Below, one piece after another: positions 42,161 to 51,498 of a stretch of 64,000 nucleotides of DNA. Within the stretch, counting starts at the first letter, position 1, and each line of letters opens with the position of its first letter. This DNA comes from Adiantum capillus-veneris (Eukaryota; Streptophyta; Polypodiopsida; Polypodiales; Pteridaceae). Location: contig CM043944.1 of assembly GCA_014529385.2 (NCBI GenBank), positions 174,742,740-174,806,739 of the forward strand. The letters run 5' to 3'. Position numbers and translations under genes: made by a program. The notes below the pieces were generated by a model. It ran no database searches and was not told the DNA's origin. It was given only the letters and a program-made list of their open reading frames with translations.

Positions 42161-45100
42161 CTATGGGACCAAAGTTACATGTGATGTAGTATGTGTATGG
42201 CTGATGAGTGACTCTCGATGCTCCAAAATTGTAGTGATGAGAGTCGCAATGGAGAGCCCACACTTTGGCTGGGAGAGGAAAGTGTGTAGGTCTAAGTTAT
42301 GACTGAAAATGTGAGAGAAGCAAGTTCGGATGTGATCAAAAGCTGAGCACTCTAGTAGTGTGTGGTACTCAGACTCTCGAACTTGCAGTGAGCATAATGT
42401 GCACAATCGATTTGACTCTTCTCCATTGCCCCAACGCCCTATCTCGCATCGAAGGAAATGGGAGCTAAGCCGAATTGATGCGATAGTGCGTATCGCGGAC
42501 AAGGGAATAGGCTCAAGCATGTAAGTGTGAGTACGGTTTCCTCTCTCAGCGAAGAACATGGTTTTGTAGTTGGGGGCAATATAGGTGGTGTAATGTATGA
42601 AGCGTGACCCACCGGATTTCTCCCAAGCCGTAATACATTGGCGTTGTAGAAAAGCTTCATTCACTTGAGAGTCAATTGAAGCATCATGTAGCAAGTGTAA
42701 TGCATCCCATCTCCCAAACCACTTCTTTATGTCTTGCATCCATCTCGTGCTCAAGATCTTACTTTTATGCGTCTTTTGAACTTTTTTGCTTGCTTCCCAT
42801 GCAATTGTAGGAAGTCGATGTGAGGGGTTTTGACGCATCTTTATCATGTACTCCACAACCCTTTCCATGCCCATAACCTCAATTGGAAGAGATCCCGACT
42901 CAAGAAGTAAGAGCATATATGGTGTTTGTGTCTTAACTTGGAGGAAGTTTGTAAGAAAACGCTTTTGGACATTCTCAAACTCTTTCCAAGTAGTCTTTGA
43001 GATGCTCCCGCCCCACACTTCAACTCCATAAAGAAGAACCGGTGTCACCAATGCATCAAAAAGATACTTCTTGAGAACCCAACACTTGATGTTTCCCGCA
43101 TTACACATGTTCTCAAATGCATAATATGCTCTCTTTCCCGCTTCCAAACGACGCATAGCACATTCATGCCACTTGTGATTGGATGGAACCTCAAGGCCAA
43201 GGTACTTAAAGCTCTCAACAACTTCAAGTGTCTCGTTGTTGTACACAATGCATGGCTTCTCCTTATGGTTGGTTTTCACAAGCATAACCTTTGTTTTGGA
43301 TTCATTTACAATCAGCCCACTATGCAAGCAAAAGTTCTCAAGGACAACCATAAGCTTTTGTGCATCTTCTAAAGTGTGTGCTAGAAGCACTACATCATCC
43401 GCATACAACAAAAGCATGATTACCGCATTGCAAATAGTGACCTCTTCAATGCCTTCGTCTTGCATAAAGTCAAGTACCATTTGTTCCAATTGATCGATGC
43501 ATAGACCAAAGAGAGTTGGTGATAATGGACATCCTTGTTTAACCCCAATAGTGCTTACAAAAATCTCTGAAATTTCTCTTCCCATGCGCAATTGACAAAT
43601 CACCTTCTCATAGATTCGAGAAACCGCAAGCATAAACTCACTTGGCACTTGGAGTTCTTCCATCCTTCTCCACAAATTGTTACGTGGAATCATATCAAAG
43701 GCTTTCTTAAAGTCCACAAAACAACAATACAATCGCTTGCCTTTCAACCGACTTTCCTCCATGAGAACACGAAGAGTGACAAGATGATCAATGGTGCTAT
43801 GGCATCGACGAAAACCCGCTTGTCCCTTTGCACGCTTGTCATTCTCTTCAGCCCAATCACTCAATTTCATCTCCATTATGCACCCAAACAACTTTGCCAT
43901 AAGAGACCCAATCATTATAGTCCGGTAGTTGCTTACATTCTTTACATCCCCTCCTTTATGCAAAGGCTTAACCCAATTAGTACTCCAATCATAAGGCATA
44001 CCATGTTGAAGTGCAAGGTTGAACATATCACACATCCACTCATGGGTAAAATCTCCCGTCCATTTGATCATCTCCGGCTTGATACCTTGAAGATCTCCCG
44101 CTTTGCGAGTGGCCAACTTTTCAAGCCCACCGCATACATCCTCAATAGTAAAAAAAGACGGCATACATGGGAGTGAACCATAAAATGGCATTTTTTCAGT
44201 ATTTTCTTGCTCATATAATTGCCTACAATGTGTGTACATATCCACTAGACTCAAGTTACCAAAATTCTCAACCCGCTTGCCTTTCAAGTTTCTCCAAAAT
44301 CTTCCACATGCATGTACCTTTTCTTGGACTTGAAATTCTTGTTGCTTTACTTCCCATCTTCTTCTCTTCTTTTGAATCAATGCCTTGTATGTACGCAAAT
44401 GACTTTGATAGTTGTCTTTGTCCATAGTTGCATCAAGCTTTATCAAGGACTTTCGAGCATCTTGACATTCTTTATCAAACCACCTTTTGCGTGATCTATC
44501 TTTGTGGATACCATGGAGATGCTTTATGGCAAAGCATTCTTCCGCACAAGAACAAATAGCTTTCTTGAAAGCTTCCCATTTAGTTTCCAATGGTGCATCA
44601 CATTGAAGCTTTGTCATCCATAATTTTTGCTCAACCATTTCAATGTACATTGGTGCCCGTTTGAAATCCATACATAGTGATAACTTCTCTTTCCTTTGGC
44701 TGAGATTATCATGCTTAGTTGCTTCTCCACATGAAAGGTCAATACATAAGATGCGATGGTCGGATTCCGGGGTCCATTGACCAAACATAAAACTCTTTAT
44801 GTGATACATGATGGCTTCAGAGAGTAGCATATAGTCAATCACACTATCCCCATTATGTCTTCTACATGTAAATCCATTGGTTCCACTCCACAAAGATACA
44901 CCATTGGCAATGAGCATACCCGTGCTATTACACATGTGTAAAAGTAACTTTCCATAGTGATCCGGCTCTTTCTCATCCATTGAAGTACGATCATACAAGT
45001 GAACTTCCTCCAACTCCCTTGAAATGTATGGCATATCAAATTGTTGAGTATCATGTTGCAATGTTTTTGTGCGAGCATTCATATCCCCAAATACAATAAC

Positions 45101-45553
45101 ATCACCTTCACCTTTGAAATAAGCAATGTCCTCTTCCAAATCAGAAAATGGTTGATCTCTATCCATGCAAGCATAAAAGGGAGAATCATGATGAGGAATG
45201 TAGCAACCGGCTACAAAAATGGGTGCTCTTTTTGGTGTCATAATTTTCAGCCATACATAACGTTTGTATTTGTCATCTTTCACAATTGATACAAAATCTT
45301 CCAATCCTTTCTTAACCATACATGCTAACCCTCCTTGTCCTCTTCGTTGCTTGAGATTCTTTGACCACATCAATGAATGCACATTGTAATCCTCCAAGCC
45401 GTTAATCCTTTGTGTATCATGCTCCCAAGTTTCAACAAGAAGTACAACATCGGCTTTGCTTGTTAGTTCATCAATGCCAACCCCCGCATTCCATGGGTAT
45501 CCATTACAATTCCAAAAGCATATTTTCAATTGTAACTCCGTCTCATAGGTCAC
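42161..45553 (-). CDS. LINE ORF2: endonuclease and reverse transcriptase
   Basis: 1130 codons, open, starting at a GTG two codons after the ORF1 TAG and in the same frame. The N-terminal AP-like endonuclease has KICFWNCNGYPW (residues about 10-21), Glu41 in LVETW, GDMNAR near 153 and SDHR near 262; it nicks target DNA. The RT has FVDFKKAFDMIP near 610, GVKQGCPLSPTLFGLCID, and the YADD active site near 716. A C-terminal Cys/His cluster is near 1054 (CTLC...H-X4-C). The first in-frame ATG is codon 62, inside the endonuclease, so the start is unusual (readthrough, re-initiation at GTG, or a mutated stop). No disabling lesion is seen. Confidence 0.9.
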   Translation of the reverse strand: MTYETELQLKICFWNCNGYPWNAGVGIDELTSKADVVLLVETWEHDTQRINGLEDYNVHSLMWSKNLKQRRGQGGLACMVKKGLEDFVSIVKDDKYKRYVWLKIMTPKRAPIFVAGCYIPHHDSPFYACMDRDQPFSDLEEDIAYFKGEGDVIVFGDMNARTKTLQHDTQQFDMPYISRELEEVHLYDRTSMDEKEPDHYGKLLLHMCNSTGMLIANGVSLWSGTNGFTCRRHNGDSVIDYMLLSEAIMYHIKSFMFGQWTPESDHRILCIDLSCGEATKHDNLSQRKEKLSLCMDFKRAPMYIEMVEQKLWMTKLQCDAPLETKWEAFKKAICSCAEECFAIKHLHGIHKDRSRKRWFDKECQDARKSLIKLDATMDKDNYQSHLRTYKALIQKKRRRWEVKQQEFQVQEKVHACGRFWRNLKGKRVENFGNLSLVDMYTHCRQLYEQENTEKMPFYGSLPCMPSFFTIEDVCGGLEKLATRKAGDLQGIKPEMIKWTGDFTHEWMCDMFNLALQHGMPYDWSTNWVKPLHKGGDVKNVSNYRTIMIGSLMAKLFGCIMEMKLSDWAEENDKRAKGQAGFRRCHSTIDHLVTLRVLMEESRLKGKRLYCCFVDFKKAFDMIPRNNLWRRMEELQVPSEFMLAVSRIYEKVICQLRMGREISEIFVSTIGVKQGCPLSPTLFGLCIDQLEQMVLDFMQDEGIEEVTICNAVIMLLLYADDVVLLAHTLEDAQKLMVVLENFCLHSGLIVNESKTKVMLVKTNHKEKPCIVYNNETLEVVESFKYLGLEVPSNHKWHECAMRRLEAGKRAYYAFENMCNAGNIKCWVLKKYLFDALVTPVLLYGVEVWGGSISKTTWKEFENVQKRFLTNFLQVKTQTPYMLLLLESGSLPIEVMGMERVVEYMIKMRQNPSHRLPTIAWEASKKVQKTHKSKILSTRWMQDIKKWFGRWDALHLLHDASIDSQVNEAFLQRQCITAWEKSGGSRFIHYTTYIAPNYKTMFFAERGNRTHTYMLEPIPLSAIRTIASIRLSSHFLRCEIGRWGNGEESNRLCTLCSLQVRESEYHTLLECSAFDHIRTCFSHIFSHNLDLHTFLSQPKCGLSIATLITTILEHRESLISHTHTTSHVTLVP

Positions 45554-45559
45554 GCATCC

Positions 45560-46510
45560 CTATTTGCTTGAGAGACTTGCCTCCTCCTTGGGCACATTTT
45601 CTTCATGAGAGATCTCTTTGTTTTTATTATTCTTTTCCTCATATGCCTTGCGACGCATATTTTGTTGCTTAATAGTGCGATCTTCACATACAAAACATTT
45701 TGTATCCCTCAAATAGATCCAACTATTATCAAGGATAATCTTTCGCTTGGTCTCATCCGGCATGGTGCATACAATTGGCCGTTCTCCCGAGCGAGGAGCT
45801 CCTTGCTTCCCCACTCTATGCGCTCCATAGACCATAACTCCGGACATGCCAAAGTGGGTTTTGAAGAAATCTTCAATAACAATGGCAAGAGAAGGAGGTG
45901 TCTCTAACTTCTCTTCGGGAATTCCACGAATAACAATGTTCTTGGAACGTCGCTCTCGTTCCTTCAACTCCTCCACATCCACATTCTCAACATTCTTTGT
46001 TTGAACCATAGCTTGCATGAGTGAGGAATTAGAAACCACATTGCTACCACATACATCAGCCCAAAACTTGTTTGTGCATATATTTTTCATGTCGCATACA
46101 TCCCGGCTCATAGTGTCAAATTTCTCCTCTTTCAATACATGGTCATGCTCTACTTTGCTCATCCGCTCCTTCAAAGCATTCAAGTCCACAAGAGAGCGTT
46201 TACATTCCTTGACTTCCTCTTCAAGTTGCATCAAACGTGTTGTTTGCATCTCAAGTGTCCTCTTGAGATTCTCATTCTCAACCACAAGTACCCTTAGTGT
46301 GCCATTCTCCATTGCAAGTGCTCGTAAGTCTTCGCCTTGTTTGTTTACGGTCTCTTGCAATGATACCAAGTACGCCATGATCATGGTTTCCGATGTCGTT
46401 GGTTGGGTGGTTGTGTTGCTATCTCCATACTTAGGAGATTTTGGATCATTTTCCACAATGGTTGTGGACCTTGTTGAAGAAGAAGAACCCTTGCGAGTGC
46501 CGGAAGACAT
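45560..46510 (-). CDS. LINE ORF1: coiled-coil RNA-binding protein
   Basis: 316 codons from ATG 46510. A Ser/Thr-rich N-terminus (about 1-45) is followed by heptad-like Leu/Met/Val sequence typical of a coiled coil (about 45-130, including LVVENENLKRTLEMQTTRLM). An RRM-like domain (about 185-270) starts RRSKNIVIRGIPEEKLETPP, then a basic C-terminus with KAYEEKNNKNK. This is the general plan of L1 ORF1p/Transposase_22-like proteins, which trimerise and coat LINE RNA. The DUF4283-zinc-knuckle ORF1 common in flowering-plant L1 is not what is seen. It ends TAG, after which ORF2 continues in the same frame. Confidence 0.8.
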   Translation of the reverse strand: MSSGTRKGSSSSTRSTTIVENDPKSPKYGDSNTTTQPTTSETMIMAYLVSLQETVNKQGEDLRALAMENGTLRVLVVENENLKRTLEMQTTRLMQLEEEVKECKRSLVDLNALKERMSKVEHDHVLKEEKFDTMSRDVCDMKNICTNKFWADVCGSNVVSNSSLMQAMVQTKNVENVDVEELKERERRSKNIVIRGIPEEKLETPPSLAIVIEDFFKTHFGMSGVMVYGAHRVGKQGAPRSGERPIVCTMPDETKRKIILDNSWIYLRDTKCFVCEDRTIKQQNMRRKAYEEKNNKNKEISHEENVPKEEASLSSK

Positions 46511-46734
46511 TGTATGTAAAATAAGAGATGAGAATCAAGTTTGTTGAACCTGTTCACTTCGGAAATGCTGCTACAGAAATGCCTTCCATAACTCTGAAAA
46601 TTTCTGTCTTTACATCAATGCGTAGAGGACTTCGTGCTCTTCGATTGAGGCTATAGATCACCCAAATCGGAGCTCGGATGAAGAAGTTATGATCAAAAGA
46701 GTGGACTGCTGTTTACTAGGTCAAAAAACGGCTG
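46511..46734 (-). other. LINE 5' untranslated region
   Basis: Between the GA tract of the host LTR and ORF1. It should carry the internal promoter if the element is active; I recognise no specific motif. The exact 5' end is uncertain by a few bases. Confidence 0.6.
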
Positions 46735-46752
46735 CACTGAGAGAGAGAGAGG

Positions 46753-46805
<53 letters not shown>

Positions 46806-47187
46806 TTTTTGATTTATTTTACACAAGAGGTTCAGAGAGAGAGAGAAGCCTCTTTTGCTTTACTATTGAAAGCTTTTAATTATCAACTTTTTGGGGGTCT
46901 GCTCTTAGCATCCCTTGTAATATTTAAATATGTGGGTAGGCCTCTCACAACTCACAGCATCTGGACGTAGAGTCTGTGTGTGAGCGCCTGCCTACACTCT
47001 TTTACTTTGAAAATAGATTAATAAAAAAAGAAATACCGAAAGGGGCGCTAGTCTTTGGGGCCAATATCTCTAGGCATGGAACTCCGTCGGGCCAGTGTCG
47101 AATCAATTGTGAGCTGTGAACTGTTTCGAAGTGATTATTTGTGGTGTCGCGGTAGATTCTCGACTTGGAGTGGCCAAATCTGTTACA
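46735..47187 (+). repeat. A 3' LTR, part after the LINE
   Basis: GA tract (46739-46802), then the R/U5 core with CATCTGGACGTAGAGTCTGT and AAGAAATACCGAAAGGGGCG, ending CTGTTACA. With 41786-42104 it gives a full LTR. No primer-binding site follows; family C sequence starts at 47188. Confidence 0.85.
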
Positions 47188-48869
47188 ACTGAAGTAGCTT
47201 GTCCACGTACACATAGGGTTAGAGGTGAACATGACATCTCCTCTTTTTCAAAGTGAGGTACTGGTACCGAATTGTATGGCATCGAGAGAGATCGCCAACA
47301 GCATTCGGAATCTTGGAAAGGACTCTTTGCCGGCCAACTCTGATGCGTGGGTCATGCGATACTTGAACTTCGTAAAGGTCTGCAACGCTTGCTTCTATGG
47401 GCCGCTCCGAAAGCGACACAAAGTCATATGTGGCTCCTTCAATGCTTTAACTTTGTCTATAGTCATGCGTTTACCTTCTTCAAGAATCTCCAATGATGAA
47501 AATTCCTGAAACCACTTCCAACACAAAAACTTGAACATACCCATTCCATGTAAAGTGACTGGAAGAATTCTAGTCTTCTTTCAAGACTGTGCATGCAATG
47601 TAGATGAACATATAGACGGAGTGCCAAACCGTTCATCAAACACACGCAAACAATAGAATCGAAACTTGTCTTTCTTATCTAAATCAATCAACTGTGGCAA
47701 ATCACAATGGAAATGCTGATGCTGGATGCTTAATCCTTCTTGTGCTCTTTCGGATACTGTGTCATGCCAAGGAAGAGACATGGAATGTGAATTCCTTGAA
47801 TGCAAACATTTTTTCTTTTCATGAGTAATCCGCATACATCCATGCTCATTCATGAGTGAATCGTGTTCATCGTACCATATGTCATGCCTATGAAAAGGGA
47901 TCAGCATGACGAATGAAACACTCGAACAATGCGTGCTGACTAATCATTCGAACACAGAATACTTCCTGTGGGGGTTCTTTGGACCTCGACTCGAGAGCCA
48001 AGATCGGTTCTCTGTGATCTATCGAATCTTCCTGTGGGGGTTCTTCGGACCTAGACTCGAGAGCCAAGATCGGTTCTTCGTGATTGATCAATTTTGCCAA
48101 TGAGGTTAGCTTTACTAGAAAAAGTATCAAGTAAACCATCATCCTTGTGAACAATCACAGTTTCTTCCTGCAAATCATTATGCTCGTGAATAATTACATC
48201 TTGATCACGCAAATCATCATGCTTATCATCATGCAAATTATGTATCATGCTTTGGAAAAGAAGATTCGGAGAGAGTCTCCTTCTCCGGATTCTTTTTAAT
48301 CTGCACCTTCACATTAGAAAAAAGTCGGAACAACTCTTACATGTGTTGGGGTCTTTGTGCTTCCGCCAAGCGCGCTTGCTTGCGCTCACGCCCTAAGTCT
48401 GCCATTATTTCTTCGTGTTCACGATCCAATTCTGCCTTTCTTTCGTCGGCCACAAAGCGCGCTTGCTTGCACTCACGCTCAAAGTCGGCCTTTCTTTTTG
48501 CTTTTCTTGCTTCGCGTTCTAACTTCCTGTCCATCATCATCTTGTCGAAAGCCTCCATAGGAGTTACTTCAATCCTTAGCGTAGATGGGGAAGGGGAAGG
48601 GTCGGAAAAACCTCCTGGTGGGAAAAATTCTTCTTCGCCACTCCCATGCTCATCACCTCCATGCGAAGTGTCCATTCCGCTTGGGGTGATGACCATACAT
48701 TGAAGTCTTGGGTTTTGAAGTTCACGAGGAACTTGGGTTCTTGTGGGTCTTGGGTTCTTGAGGGTCTTGAGTCTTGAGGTTCTTGAGTCTTGAGGTTCTG
48801 GAGTCTTGAGGTTCTTGAGGGTCTTGAGGTTCTTCTTTAACTTGCAATCTGTGTTAGAGAAGGATCTTT
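47188..48869 (-). mobile_element. C2: deleted family C remnant
   Basis: On minus it holds the gag N-terminus (48680 area, MDTSHGGDEHGSGEEEFFPP), then a large deletion of gag core and protease (joint near 48310-48340), the His/Asp-rich and C-terminal region homologous to 28447-29438, a polypurine tract, and only the first 46 bp of the 3' LTR (47233-47188). That LTR stops at the same point where the plus-strand C LTR at 61420 begins. On the right it is cut by the A LTR at 48870, inside sequence equal to 31491-31500 of C1. Confidence 0.8.
48675..48860 (-). repeat. Short tandem repeats in C leader
   Basis: Plus-strand units of TTCTTGAGTCTTGAGG and GGGTCTTGGGTTCTTG type repeat at about 48700-48840. 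C1 has a shorter version at 31395-31460. Slippage-prone leader sequence; not coding. Confidence 0.7.
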
Positions 48870-49508
48870 TGTCACAATTCAGTGACGTGGCCCAGTACAC
48901 ACACCCTCTGGCAAGGACCCCCTTCCAAAAATGATGACATGGCAGGCCCGTATGGACTGCCCTGAAATGCTGACGTGGCAAATTGTACGGCAATCCCTAG
49001 AAAAAGTGGACTGGCTGCTGACACATGGTAGGTTGTACGGACCCCCGCGTTTTGCGGCGGATTTTGCGGCAGTAGGAAAAGCAGCGCCAGATTTTGGGGT
49101 TGCTTTATTTTTGGCTACGCAATTAGAGAGAGAGAGAAAGAGAGAGATTTTGCTTTATTTCTCTCAAGAGAGAGAGCTTGTGAGAGAGAGATAGGCTTTT
49201 GATTTCAGCTTTTGGGGCTCTGCTTTTGGCATCCCTTGTAAACCTTTAAATAAGTGGGCATGCCTCCCACTTCTCAGAGCATCAGAATGCAGAGTCTGAG
49301 AGTGAGAGCCTCCCACTCAATTGTACTTTTGCAACAGATTAATACAAAAAGAAATACCGAAAGGGGTGCCAGTCTTTGGGGCCAATATCTCTAGGCACGG
49401 AACTTCGTTGGACCAGTGTCGAATCAATTGTGAACAATGAACTGTTTTGAAGTGAATTCTTATAGTGTTGTGGTAGAATCTCGACTTGGAGTGTCCAAGT
49501 CTGTTACA
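48870..49508 (+). repeat. Family A LTR (A5)
   Basis: 639 bp, TGTCACAATTCAGTGACGTG...CTGTTACA, followed by primer-binding site TGGTATCAGAGC at 49510-49521. Confidence 0.9.
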
Positions 49509-49509
49509 A

Positions 49510-49521
49510 TGGTATCAGAGC
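49510..49521 (+). promoter_or_regulatory. Primer-binding site of A5
   Basis: TGGTATCAGAGC, one base after the LTR end. Confidence 0.9.
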
Positions 49522-49571
49522 ACGGCCGATTTCTCTTCTACTAGAGATCCGATCCTTTTTACACGGCACTT

Positions 49572-49787
49572 ATGGCTTCAGACAAAGATCAATCGACTTC
49601 CTTTGCATCCAGAGATGCAGGAAAAGATCACAACGAAGATTCACGCGAGGAGTATGGCCCGCCTCGGCCTACGCAGGCGGAGATCGAAGAGATGGAGTGT
49701 CGACGATTGATCGGCAATGCAACAAAGATGATGCTAAATTTTGCGAAAGACCCGAAATTTGCAAAATTCATGAGCCAAACTCTTTCG
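49572..49787 (+). pseudogene. A5 gag N-terminus
   Basis: ATG 49572 gives MASDKDQSTSFASRDAGKDH, then PTQAEIEEMECRRLIGNATK and MMLNFAKDPKFAKFMSQT, open for 72 codons. At about 49788 the sequence switches to the reverse complement of an integrase C-terminus ([17 protein letters not shown] as read on plus). It is a truncated gag at a rearrangement joint. Confidence 0.85.
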
Positions 49788-49789
49788 AC

Positions 49790-51498
49790 AGGTTTCAAGA
49801 GACTCACATGCAATGCATTGTGAATCCTCCAAGTATCTGGCAGTTTCAATCGGAAGGAGAGATCATTTATCTTGTCAGTGATCTGGAAAGGTCCGTAGTA
49901 TCGCATAGTAAGCTTTGGAAAAAGCCTCTCCTTTCCCTTTTTCTTTCGTAGGCGTGCCTTCTCAAAACGTAAGAGCACACAATCATCCTCCTTCAATTTC
50001 AAGTCGCCACGATGGCGATCCACTGCCTTTTTCTGTCGTTCTTGAGACTCCTGCAAAGTCTCGCGAACCTTGGCAAAAGCCGTATCCAAATCTCGCGAAT
50101 ATTCATCCGCTTCAAATATCTAATCTTTCGTGCTGAGGAAGGATGGAACCTTCGCAGCACTTTCAACAATCTCACATAGCGTTTTCCCCGTCGAAGAGTG
50201 TATCGTGTTATTGTATGCAAATTCCACCAAAGGTAAGTACTTTTCCTATTGAGTCTTCTAATCCGAGATACAAGACTTCAATAAATCTAAAACCACTGAA
50301 TTGGCAATCTCAGATTGCCCATCACTCTGCAAGTGGAACGATGGCGAGAACTGCAACCGCGTGCCAATGTTCTCCCAAATTGCCTTCCCAAAACAAACTC
50401 ATAAATCTGGGGTCTCTCTCTCGACAATCGTCTCAGACGTGCCATGTAATCCAAAAATCATCATGATCATTCTGTGCTTTCAGGAGATCAAAAATGAAAT
50501 CCATTTCAATACTTTTCCAGGGGTGGGTATGGGTAAAGGCTTTAACAATCCCTGTGCCTTATGCCTGTCAAAATTGACCTTCTGGCATAATAAGCAACTG
50601 TGCACAAACTCTTCCACATCTTTTTTGAGTCTTGGCCCAAAGAAGGATCTCTCTACCCCCTTCATGGTGGTAGCAATGCCACGATGAATCGTAAAAGGTG
50701 GACAGTGGCATTCAATCATAACCTTTTTCCTCAACGGTTGTGTAACGCACAACATAGTCTTTTTCATCAAGTAGCCTTCCCTAAGGGAGTATCCAGCTAC
50801 TATCTCCCCATCCCATATCCGTGTGAAAATATATGCAAAAGCTGTATCTGTGGCATAATGATCGACCATATCCTCGAAGCTCCTATGATGTATCGCGGAA
50901 ATTGCCAGATCCAACGGCTTCCGAGACAAAGCATCTACCACCACATTCTTCTGTCCCTGCTCATGGACAATCTGGAAGTGAAACTGTGACAAGATGTTCA
51001 CCCACCGCATCTGCTTTTCCGAAAGCTGCTTCTGTGACAAGAAGTAGCGCAAACTCTGATGGTTTGTAAAGACAGTAAAATCTGCTCCGAGTAGGTAGTG
51101 CCGCCACTGAGTAAGAGCATGGATCACTTGCCAAAAGCTCTTTCTCATATATCTGTGTTGTCATCTTCGTCCTAGAGAACAATTGGCTCTCGTAAGCAAT
51201 GACATGGCCTTCTTGCATTAAGACCGCACCCAGACTACGACCACAAGCATCACAATATACTTCAAATGACTTTTGCAAGTCCGGTAAAGTCAAAACTAGT
51301 CCCATAGTCAATTTCTATTTCAATGTCTGAAAGGCAGTCATTTCTGTGGATCCCCACGAGAAAGGGACTCCTTTCTGTGTCAAGATATACAAAGGGGAAG
51401 CAACCTCTGCAAACTTTCGTATGAACCACCTGTAGTACCAACACAGTCCCAAGAAGCTTCCAACTTCATGGACATTCTTCCAATCGGGCCAATCACGT
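49790..51498 (-). pseudogene. Family A pol: RT end, RNase H, integrase
   Basis: On minus from 51498: RT thumb/connection (NVHEVGSFLGLCWYY-like, VHTKVCRGCFPF in a shifted frame), RNase H (TLPDLQKSFEVYCDACGRSL, DFTVFTNHQSLRYFLSQKQL), integrase zinc region ([36 protein letters not shown]), a deletion of the segment between first and second Asp, then NNTIHSS, the linker and [20 protein letters not shown]. Stops and shifts are scattered. It is cut at 51498 by element E and ends at 49790 in the integrase tail, before the chromodomain. Confidence 0.85.

Larger units (their letters stand above)
42130..46734 (-). mobile_element. Near-intact L1-like LINE in the A LTR GA tract
   Basis: A non-LTR retrotransposon of about 4.6 kb on minus: 5' UTR of about 225 bp (46734-46511), ORF1, ORF2, a 31-bp 3' UTR with a stem-loop, and a TATC-repeat tail. 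Both ORFs are open over their full expected lengths. GA repeats of the host LTR lie on both sides (42014-42104 and 46739-46802), so insertion was into the microsatellite. Confidence 0.9.

Noticed and set aside
43592-44176. 194-codon plus-strand open frame
   Set aside because: It is antisense to the LINE RT, which has clear motifs in the other strand; no independent support.
46017-46547. 176-codon plus-strand open frame
   Set aside because: It is a shadow of the LINE ORF1 coiled coil on the opposite strand.
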